A DNA stretch of 12,629 nucleotides, taken from positions 1-12,629 of the forward strand of contig JARFQS010000141.1 in the NCBI GenBank assembly GCA_029287645.1. Reading direction: 5' to 3'. The notes under the pieces were generated by a model. It was given only the letters and a program-made list of their open reading frames with translations, ran no database searches and had not been told where the DNA came from. The DNA is from Thermoanaerobaculia bacterium. GTDB lineage: Bacteria; Acidobacteriota; Thermoanaerobaculia; Multivoradales; JAHEKO01. Numbering within the stretch: position 1 is the first letter of the stretch; each line of letters starts with the position of its first letter. Shown piece after piece: positions 6,957-12,629 of this stretch. The translations under genes and the position numbers were made by a program.

Positions 6957-7511
6957 ATGAAGAAGCTACTGATTCTCTCGCTACTGCTGGTCGGAGCCAC
7001 TGGGGCCTGGGGTGCGGATCTGGCCGGGGTGACCATGCCCGATTCGGCGCAGGTCGGAGACGAATCGCTGGCCCTCAACGGGATGGGTCTTCGCAAGAAG
7101 TCCATCATCAAGGTCTATGTGGCGGGTCTGTATCTGACCGAGCCCAGCAGCGACGCCGGGAACATCCTCGCTGCCGACACCCCTCGCCAGACTCGGATGA
7201 GCTTCCTTCGCGGGGTCAAGGCAGGGCAGTTGTGCGGTGCCTGGGAAGAGGGCCTCGAAAACAACACGCCTGGCGCGAGTGCCGAGCTGACCCGGCAGTT
7301 CGAAACCCTCTGCGGCTACATGGAAGACATGGGCAAGGGGGATGAGATGATCTATACCTACCAGCCGGGCAAGGGCACGACCATCGAAGTCAATGGCGAG
7401 AGCAAGGGGACCCTAGGTGGTAAGGCCTTCGCCGACGCCCTCTTCTCCTGCTGGATCGGACCTGAGCCACCTAGCGCAGACTTCAGAGATGGGCTGTTGG
7501 GGCGCTCGTAG
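6957..7511 (+). CDS. Secreted chalcone-isomerase-like protein
   Basis: Exported protein of 184 residues. A signal peptide (about 1-20: KKLL, a Leu/Val-rich core, GAWGAD) precedes a domain with the hallmarks of the bacterial chalcone-isomerase-like family: LNGMGLRKKSIIKVYVAGLYL near the start, then MSFLRGV, AWEEGLENN and a C-terminal AFADALFSCWIGPEPPSADFRDGLLG. Members of this family are mostly exported, lack demonstrated chalcone isomerase activity and are thought to bind lipids or other hydrophobic compounds; the role here is unknown. Two ATG codons are adjacent (6954 and 6957). AAGGAGG at 6944-6950 sits three bases from the first and six from the second, so the second is preferred. The gene follows the protease by about 100 bp; TATAGAAT at 6879-6886 resembles a -10 box without a convincing -35. 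It ends 24 bp before the convergent HAD gene. Confidence 0.9.
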   Translation: MKKLLILSLLLVGATGAWGADLAGVTMPDSAQVGDESLALNGMGLRKKSIIKVYVAGLYLTEPSSDAGNILAADTPRQTRMSFLRGVKAGQLCGAWEEGLENNTPGASAELTRQFETLCGYMEDMGKGDEMIYTYQPGKGTTIEVNGESKGTLGGKAFADALFSCWIGPEPPSADFRDGLLGRS

Positions 7512-7535
7512 AGACTCCGAGTCGCCTCGAGGATC

Positions 7536-8333
7536 TCAGGGCGCCAAGCCCAGCCAATGGGGAAGCTCGGCGATCGAGCCCAGGACCGCATCGGCGGCCT
7601 GCCGGGTGACCTCGGCGGCCTCGGGCCTGTACTTGCCCGTCTCCACGGCGATGGCCACGAGTCCGGCTGACTTGGCACCACGAATGTCGGCGTCCAGGTC
7701 GTCGCCGACCATGGCGATTCGCTCAGGGGCAAGGCCAAGCTCTCGAGCCGCGGTCTGAAAGAGCTCTGCACTGGGCTTACCGACCAGGTGAGCCTTTTGC
7801 TCGGTGGCATACTCCAACGCAGCCACAAACGGACCGGCGTCGAGGCTCAGACGGCCCTCGTGCTTCCAGTATCGGTTGCGCTGCATCGCGACCAGCTCCG
7901 CGCCAGCCATCACAGCCCGAAAGGCTCGGTCGAGCAGCTCGAACGTCCACCGGTCTCCGAGGTCGGCGACCACGACGAAGTCCGGGTCCTGGTCTACGAG
8001 ATCGAACTCGGCGAACTCGGATTGGGTCGCGGGATCGATGAGCAGCATCAATTTCCGAGCACCTCGATTGCGCAGCCAGGCGGCAGCCACTGCCGGTGCG
8101 GTCAGACAATCTGCTTCCCGAGCGTCGAATCCCAGGTCCGCCAGGCGAGAGATGATCCGGGCTCGCGGACGCCGTGTCGTATTGGTCAAGAACCGGAATG
8201 GAATCCCGGCTTTCTGCAGGCTCTTCAAGGCATCGATGGCGCCCTCGATCGGCATGTCGTCCTGCAGGATGGTGCCATCGAGGTCCAAGAGACAGCCATC
8301 GATTGCCGGGTGCGTTGGGTCGGGTGGCAGCAC
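7536..8333 (-). CDS. HAD-superfamily IIA phosphatase (LHPP/NagD-like)
   Basis: Cytoplasmic phosphatase of 265 residues with all HAD motifs: motif I DLDGT with nucleophile D17 and general acid D19, motif II T50 in FLTNTT, motif III K186 in VGKP, and motif IV D211/D212 with D216 in GDDLDADI. The cap insert between motifs II and III, with QRNRYWKHEGRLSLDAGPFV, is of the C2 type and resembles the LHPP-like subgroup, whose members hydrolyse small phosphoesters or phosphoramidates. The true substrate cannot be read from sequence. The start is a GTG at 8333-8331, with GGAG seven bases upstream. It lies 52 bp behind the anti-sigma gene on the same strand and could be the last gene of the sigma operon, although such housekeeping phosphatases often sit in unrelated contexts. 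It is convergent with the chalcone-isomerase-like gene. Confidence 0.9.
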   Translation of the reverse strand: MLPPDPTHPAIDGCLLDLDGTILQDDMPIEGAIDALKSLQKAGIPFRFLTNTTRRPRARIISRLADLGFDAREADCLTAPAVAAAWLRNRGARKLMLLIDPATQSEFAEFDLVDQDPDFVVVADLGDRWTFELLDRAFRAVMAGAELVAMQRNRYWKHEGRLSLDAGPFVAALEYATEQKAHLVGKPSAELFQTAARELGLAPERIAMVGDDLDADIRGAKSAGLVAIAVETGKYRPEAAEVTRQAADAVLGSIAELPHWLGLAP

Positions 8334-8385
8334 GTGCGATCTCCGTGGACGCGAACTCGGCTCGATGAAACCCGAGCCTCTGGAC

Positions 8386-8865
8386 TCAGCCCTCGACCAG
8401 CTCTGAGTAGAGCCCGAAGAGCACCAGGAAGAGGAGGGTCCCGGCGATGATGGGAATCGGATTGGTGGGCAGAGCGCTATCCGCGCCAGCTCCCAGGCTG
8501 GTGAAACTGGTGACTGCCTGACCCAACCAGGAACGCACCGTCGTCCAGCTCATGGCGGTTCCGACCGCCAGGCCGACGGCACCGGCGCCTACCGCGATCT
8601 TCTCGGCGGCGCGGATGGGCCTGGTAGCCCTATCGGCTGCCTCTAGCAGGCGTTGCTGCTTGGCCTGAAGCCAGATACGGCCTGGATCGGGCATCCCCGA
8701 GGGCTCCGGAATGGCGCGGGCTGCCGATTGCAGAAGTCTCTCGATCGAGACTGCATCCGAGCAGGTTCGACAGATCGCGACGTGTCGGCTCAGCTCTTCG
8801 GTCATGGATCCGGACCGGGACGCTTCGAGGACATCCTCTTCTAGAGTACAGATTCGATCCCTCAT
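8386..8865 (-). CDS. Zinc-finger (ZAS-type) membrane anti-sigma factor
   Basis: Predicted to hold the ECF sigma factor encoded just upstream in an inactive complex at the membrane. It has 159 residues. The N-terminal cytoplasmic part carries the anti-sigma zinc-finger motif H28-x3-C32-x2-C35 (HVAICRTC), with C6 as a possible fourth ligand. An alpha-helical linker contains PDPGRIWLQAKQQRLLEAADRATRP in two adjoining halves (59-83), a composition common in anti-sigma proteins of GC-rich bacteria. Two hydrophobic segments follow, about 88-106 and 136-153, separated by a loop of about 30 residues. The second almost ends the protein, so there is no sizeable periplasmic sensor domain; both termini are probably cytoplasmic. 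Its ATG overlaps the sigma stop (ATGA, 8862-8865), the classic coupling of a sigma factor with its inhibitor. The signal that releases the sigma factor is unknown. Confidence 0.88.
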   Translation of the reverse strand: MRDRICTLEEDVLEASRSGSMTEELSRHVAICRTCSDAVSIERLLQSAARAIPEPSGMPDPGRIWLQAKQQRLLEAADRATRPIRAAEKIAVGAGAVGLAVGTAMSWTTVRSWLGQAVTSFTSLGAGADSALPTNPIPIIAGTLLFLVLFGLYSELVEG

Positions 8866-9446
8866 CGGCCTTTCTCCGAACCGGCGTCCGCCTCTTCGAG
8901 TAGAGAGGCTAGCTTCTTTCTCGCTCGAAACAGCAAGAGCCGGATGCTCCCTGCCTTGAGTCCCAGAATCTCTGCAATTTCCTTGTGGCTGAATCGCTCG
9001 ACATGGCCCAGCCAGAGAAGCTCCCGCTCTCTTGGTTTGAGCTTCATCATGGCTCGTCGAAGATCATGTTGAAGGTGTATTTGACGCTCGTGCCCAAGGA
9101 CTCCTGGTTCGTGCTCCAGCGGCAGCTGAGCTCGACTGGCGCCGCGGAAGTGATCTCGAATCAGGTTGGTGGCAATGCGGAACAGGTAGTTTTTGGCGTG
9201 CTCCTCACTTTCAGGCACGAAATCCGCTCGTAGCAGTCGAAAGTAAGCCTCCTGGACAAGGTCGTCGGCCAGCGCATCGTTGCCAGTGGCACGAGCTACA
9301 TAGCCCCACAGCGGTCGCGCGGTTCGATCGTAGAGGGCACGGAAGGCGGCTTCGTCGAGGCCGTCCTTCGGTCCGGAAGCTTCGCTGGTCCGCATCGAGT
9401 AGTCGTCGACCACGGCAACTCCGCTGGCATCTAGCGACCATTGCAT
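8862..9446 (-). CDS. ECF-type RNA polymerase sigma factor
   Basis: Group IV sigma-70 factor of 194 residues that would direct RNA polymerase to a stress or envelope regulon. Region 2 covers about 33-104 with the core-binding/-10 helix DDLVQEAYFRLL (61-72) and the ATNLIRDHFR segment (92-101). A short linker follows, then region 4 (about 127-182) with PRERELLWLGHVERFSHKEIA in adjoining pieces and a helix-turn-helix EIAEILGLKAGSIRLLLFRARKKL (split at 156-179) for the -35 element. Region 3 is absent, as expected for an ECF factor. The start at 9446 is preferred over an internal Met at residue 18 because GGTGAG lies six bases upstream. It is translationally coupled to the zinc-finger anti-sigma gene. 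I could not find a clear autoregulatory ECF promoter (GAAC-type -35) in the 90-bp upstream gap, which instead holds a strong hairpin. Confidence 0.93.
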   Translation of the reverse strand: MQWSLDASGVAVVDDYSMRTSEASGPKDGLDEAAFRALYDRTARPLWGYVARATGNDALADDLVQEAYFRLLRADFVPESEEHAKNYLFRIATNLIRDHFRGASRAQLPLEHEPGVLGHERQIHLQHDLRRAMMKLKPRERELLWLGHVERFSHKEIAEILGLKAGSIRLLLFRARKKLASLLEEADAGSEKGR

Positions 9447-9476
9447 CGCGAGCTCACCTTCCCTGACCGCAACGAG

Positions 9477-9513
9477 CTCTGCTGCCGAGCCCGCCCTGGA
9501 CCCGACAGCAGAG
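9477..9513 (-). other. 15-bp hairpin in the leader of the sigma factor gene
   Basis: CTCTGCTG (9477-9484) and CAGCAGAG (9506-9513) are perfect inverted repeats. In the minus-strand transcript the stem grows to 15 continuous pairs, three of them G-U wobbles, around a seven-base loop. On the plus strand those wobbles would be A-C mismatches, so the structure points to minus-strand RNA. It lies between the stop of the small membrane-protein gene (9537) and the sigma start (9446). No U-run follows, so a standard intrinsic terminator is unlikely; an attenuator, stability element or processing site is possible. Confidence 0.5.
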
Positions 9514-9536
9514 ATGATAGCGCTTCACAGCGGCGG

Positions 9537-9998
9537 TCAGAGTTCATCCGTCTTGTGTCCGTTGAGAAGCCCCCAAGTCCGGGACAGCCGTGTCGATACC
9601 GCGGCCGATACCAGGAATCCGATTCCCAGGGCGAGGCTCAGGGTACCAATGAAGATCATCCCCAGACTGTCATGAGTGTCGGTGAAACGGGATTCCATGG
9701 TCAGGAAGGCCATTCCCGCCGCCGTCAGGATGAGCCCGACCTGGACCGAGCCCAGAATGCGGCGCAGGGGGCTGGCCTGCTCGACCGTCGCGGATAGGAG
9801 GAATCTCTCGCCTACGTCGCTTTCCAGATAGGTGCGCAAGTCATCCGTGGAGTTGAACTTGTCGAGCAGCTTGCCCTGAAGCTCCGCCTGCAGGGCCGTG
9901 GTTTTCAGCTGCCGGCGGTGTGCGAGATAGGAGCGCAAGATCCAGCCCAGCGTCGCCAGAATCCCCACGCTTCCCAGAATCGGTGCCAAAACGTCCAT
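9537..9998 (-). CDS. Small membrane protein of unknown function upstream of the sigma operon
   Basis: Protein of 153 residues with an N-terminal membrane helix (about 5-24), a cytoplasmic-looking charged middle (25-80) and two further hydrophobic helices (about 82-101 and 110-133). The middle part, with HRRQLKTTALQAELQGKLLDKF and DLRTYLESDVGERFLL-like pieces, is a pattern I recall from uncharacterised membrane proteins in GC-rich bacteria, but I have no family name or function for it. The frame is open back to 10226, but the ATG at 9998 is preferred: GAGGAAAGG precedes it by about ten bases, it begins directly with the membrane helix, and the longer form would overlap the divergent GGDEF-EAL gene. 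It is 90 bp upstream of the sigma gene on the same strand, so it may be in the same operon or under sigma control. Confidence 0.75.
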   Translation of the reverse strand: MDVLAPILGSVGILATLGWILRSYLAHRRQLKTTALQAELQGKLLDKFNSTDDLRTYLESDVGERFLLSATVEQASPLRRILGSVQVGLILTAAGMAFLTMESRFTDTHDSLGMIFIGTLSLALGIGFLVSAAVSTRLSRTWGLLNGHKTDEL

Positions 9999-10173
9999 GA
10001 TCGTGTCCCTTTCCTCGAGTCGAGCGGCCAATTGAGTCCGTTGCGCCTTTGCCTCATTCCGACTCTTACAACGACCCGACGAAGGATTGGTTAACAGCTC
10101 CCGGGAAAGAGTTTCGCGAGCCCATGTGGAGTGCGCAACTGTCTCGCAGACTGTGAGGTCCCAGAATAGTCGG
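9999..10173. promoter_or_regulatory. Divergent intergenic region
   Basis: This 175-bp gap separates the minus-strand membrane-protein gene from the plus-strand GGDEF-EAL gene and must hold promoter activity for both unless either is read through. I can identify the minus-strand ribosome-binding site (GAGGAAAGG, around 10008-10016) but no convincing -35/-10 pair and no obvious operator. Confidence 0.35.
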
Positions 10174-12588
10174 GTGTTCGACTCCGTGCACGTTCTGTCC
10201 CTGTGTTCGGCGCTCGTCGCGGGCATGAATCTGCTGCTGGGCGTCTACATTCTCCGGCGGAATCGACGGGAACGGCTGAACCAGGTCTTCTTCCTCGTCA
10301 GTATGTGCTTCGCGATATGGTCTTTCGCGTTCGCCTTCTGGCCGTCGGCGCCCTCCAAGCAGCAGGCGTGGTTCTGGTTTCGGTTCTCCGCTGTGGGATG
10401 GACGGTCACGCCGTCCCTCTTGCTGCACTTCCTCATCCTCCTGTCTCGGCAAGAGAGGCTACTGGGCCGGTGGTGGAGCTACCTGGTGCTGTACCTGCCC
10501 GGTATCTACTACTTCTTCCAAGCACAGTTCGGTCGCATGGGGGTCGTCGACTTCGTACAGACACCGTTCGGTTGGTCGGATGTCTATGGGCCGCTGACCG
10601 TGAGCTACGCGGGCTATCTGGTCTATTTCTCCAGCTACATCTGCCTAGGGATGCTCCTGGTGTTGTCGTGGGGGCTGCGTACGGAGAGGATCGCTGAGCG
10701 ACGGCAGTCTCAAATCCTGTTGGCGACCGGCCTCCCCGTGCTGGGCGCGGTGGCACTGTCCGGCATCTTCCTGCCGATGTGGGGCATTCGAAGCCCTCCG
10801 GAGGTGGCCCACCTGATCGCGGCTCTGTGGGTGGCTTCGATCTGGTTGGCGGTTTCTCGCTACAGGATGATGATCCTGAGTCCGGCGGTCGTGGCCCCGG
10901 ACATCTTCAGGACGATGGCCGATGCGGCCGTGCTCTTGGATCGCGACAACCTGGTCGTGGGATTGAACGGCTCGGCCGAGGAACTGCTCGGGGCCTCCGA
11001 GAAGGAGTTGAAGGGCTCGGGGATCGAGGAAATCATCGAAACCGAGGACGCCACGGAGGAAGAGACCGTTCACCGCCTCCTATCCAGCTTCGAGAGCCGT
11101 ACTCTGGAGCTCGGCCTGCGACGGGGAGATGATGAGGTGGCCACCGTGAGGGCCTCGATCTCCCCGGTCCTGGATCGCTTTGCGCAACCGCTCGGCTCTG
11201 TCCTGCTCATGCGTGACATCAGTGCCCAGAAGCGGGCGGAGGCCGATCTGAAGTACTTGACGACTCACGACCCGCTGACCGATCTTCCCAATCGTTCCCT
11301 GCTGAACGATCGCCTGTCGCGTGCCCTGCAGAGGGCCATCCGGGGAAAGCACCCTTTCGCTCTTCTCATGTTCGATTTGGACGACTTCAAGCGGATCAAC
11401 GACGCTTACGGGCCCAAGAGTGGAGATCTTGTCCTGCGGGAGGCCTCCCGCAGGCTCACCCGCTCTGTGCGCGGCCTGGACACGGTGTGTCGACTGGGAG
11501 GAGACGAGTTCATGATCGTCGTCGAGGATCTGCTCGAGTCGGGCGACTCCGACATCGTGGCGCAGCGCATCCTGGACTCGTTCGAAGCTCCGATCAGGGC
11601 CCAGAACCAGTGGATCACCGTCACCGGATCCATCGGCATCAGCACCTACCCGTTCGACGGGCTCGACACCGAAACCCTGGTCAAGAAGGCGGATCTGGCC
11701 CTCAGCAGCTCGAAGCAGCGGGGGAGAGGCGGCTACCAGTATTACGCTCCGCGCATGGATGCCCTGAATCGGCAGCGTGTGGCCATCGAGCAGGGCCTTC
11801 AGGATGCGATCGCCGCAGACGAGATGTACCTCGTCTACCAGCCGTTGGTGAACTTCTCGACGGGCGGGATCGCCGGCATCGAGGCGTTGATCCGTTGGCA
11901 GTCGAGCGAGCTGGGGTTGATGAGCCCGATGAGTTTCATCCCGGTAGCCGAGAGATCGGGTCTGATCGTGCCCATCGGAGAATGGGTGCTGCGAACCGCA
12001 TGCGAGGCGAGCTGCAAGTGGCAGGGGCAGGGCTTTCCTGCCGTGCCGATCGGCGTCAACATCTCGGCGCGCCAGCTTCAGGAGCCGAATTTCTTCGAGA
12101 TGGTGGAGAGCGTTCTGCAGGAGACCGGCCTGAGGCCGCAGCTCCTCGAGCTCGAGCTGACCGAAAGCACAGCCATGGAGGATGTCTCCCGGTCGCAGGA
12201 TTTGCTCACCCAGCTGCGCGAAATGGGAGTGCAGATCGTCATCGACGACTTCGGCACCGGATACTCCTCGCTGATGCGCCTCAAGCTACTACCCATGGAC
12301 GCGGTCAAGGTCGATCGTTCGTTCATCGAGAACATCGCCCAGGATCCGAAGGACCGGGCCCTGGTGATGGCCATCGTCGCGATGGCCCGAAATCTGGGCG
12401 TCACGGTCGTTGCCGAGGGCGTCGAGACGCTGGAGCAGTTGGAGGTGCTGAGATCCTTCGAGGCACAACCTCTCTCGGTACTGCGCTGCGACAAGGTGCA
12501 GGGCAACCTTTTCAGCACGCCCGTCGAGACGGACGAGGTTCCTTCGTTGTTCGATCTCGCCGCGGACACCGCGGGCCCTTTCGAGAGC
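10174..12588 (+). CDS. Bifunctional c-di-GMP enzyme: 7TM sensor, PAS-like, GGDEF and EAL domains (3' end missing)
   Basis: Membrane-bound enzyme that can make and/or break cyclic di-GMP; 805 genuine residues are present. Residues about 3-230 hold seven or so hydrophobic helices like the 7TM sensor of some histidine kinases (SMCFAIWSFAFAFW, VGWTVTPSLLLHFLILL). A PAS-like region (about 245-350) follows. The GGDEF domain (about 360-524) has an intact active-site GGDEF (442-446) and inhibitory-site RGLD (433-436), but GPKSGD replaces the usual GHxxGD (413-418) and ALSSSK replaces the usual AMYxAK (509-514). The EAL domain (about 536-789) is complete: EALIRW (570-575), ELTES, DDFGTGYSSL (691-700), KVDRSF, AEGVET. 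The first ATG (10225) would cut the first helix, so a GTG is likely; 10174 is chosen, with GTG 10153 and 10186 as alternatives. The ribosome-binding site is weak. No stop is reached: the frame passes into adapter at 12589, so the natural C-terminus is unknown but probably close. Confidence 0.9.
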
Positions 12589-12629
12589 CTGTCTCTTATA
12601 CACATCTCCGAGCCCACGAGACCAACGAC
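12589..12629 (+). other. Sequencing adapter (Nextera-type) left on the contig end
   Basis: From 12589 the sequence reads CTGTCTCTTATACACATCT, the reverse complement of the Tn5 mosaic end, directly followed by CCGAGCCCACGAGAC (12608-12622), the rest of the standard Nextera read-2 adapter. The last seven bases (12623-12629) would then be part of a sample index. This is library DNA, not organism DNA. In frame it adds the well-known false tail LSLIHISEPTRP to the GGDEF-EAL protein, and on the minus strand it creates spurious starts such as MGSEMCIRDR and MYKRQ. Confidence 0.97.

Noticed and set aside
6954..7511. Flavonoid biosynthesis role for the chalcone-isomerase-like protein
   Set aside because: The bacterial exported family shares the fold but is not known for that reaction, and no other pathway gene is in the window.
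7512..7535. Bidirectional terminator between the chalcone-isomerase-like and HAD genes
   Set aside because: The gap is 24 bp and holds only a four-base-arm palindrome (GACT/AGTC) without a T-run.
7788..8450. Plus-strand open frames opposite the HAD phosphatase
   Set aside because: All HAD motifs are on the minus strand; the plus frames show no domain and low-complexity composition.
9999..10226. N-terminal extension of the 153-residue membrane protein
   Set aside because: The extension would overlap the divergent GGDEF-EAL gene, lacks a ribosome-binding site and adds no recognisable sequence; the ATG at 9998 has a good site.
12078..12617. Minus-strand reading frames opening at the right end (MGSEMCIRDR... 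and MYKRQ...)
   Set aside because: Their starts lie in adapter sequence, and the rest is antisense to an intact EAL domain.

Overview
The window is GC-rich bacterial chromosome-type DNA with short gaps, ATGA stop/start overlaps and several divergent or convergent gene pairs. I see no tRNA, rRNA, transposase, integrase, CRISPR array or plasmid function. The protein mix (secreted beta-barrel and EF-hand proteins, a PMT-type glycosyltransferase, an HtrA protease, a zinc-finger anti-sigma pair, a 7TM-GGDEF-EAL protein) and the style of the sequences suggest an uncultured Acidobacteriota- or Deltaproteobacteria/Myxococcota-like diderm. That assignment is an inference and is weak below domain level. 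The last 41 bases are sequencing adapter, so the contig probably comes from a transposase-made short-read library and ends artificially.

Layout. (1) 134-3785, envelope proteins of mostly unknown role: a minus-strand secreted coiled-coil/beta-barrel protein (134-856); a divergent plus-strand run of a secreted beta/helical protein (1035-1898), a translationally coupled Cys-rich EF-hand secreted protein (1895-2890) and a small membrane protein (2984-3229), with a strong hairpin before the last; then, convergent and overlapping by 14 bp, a membrane-anchored tail-collar-domain protein (3216-3785, minus). (2) 3856-5574, a minus-strand GT-C/PMT-type membrane glycosyltransferase, divergent from an HtrA/DegP-like protease (5701-6849). 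(3) 6957-7511, a secreted chalcone-isomerase-like protein, convergent with the next block. (4) 9998 down to 7536, all minus strand: small membrane protein, hairpin, ECF sigma factor, zinc-finger anti-sigma factor (ATGA overlap) and a HAD-IIA phosphatase. (5) 10174-12588, plus strand: a bifunctional c-di-GMP enzyme (7TM sensor, PAS-like, GGDEF, EAL) lacking only its C-terminal tail, which runs into adapter.

How they may work together: most products are exported or membrane-bound. The ECF sigma/anti-sigma pair, the periplasmic protease and the c-di-GMP enzyme are the kinds of gene that sense and respond to envelope or surface conditions, but nothing in the sequence ties them into one pathway. 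The best candidates for undescribed biology are the coupled secreted pair at 1035-2890 and the solitary membrane-anchored collar protein at 3216-3785. I found no clear defence system or other complete novel system.
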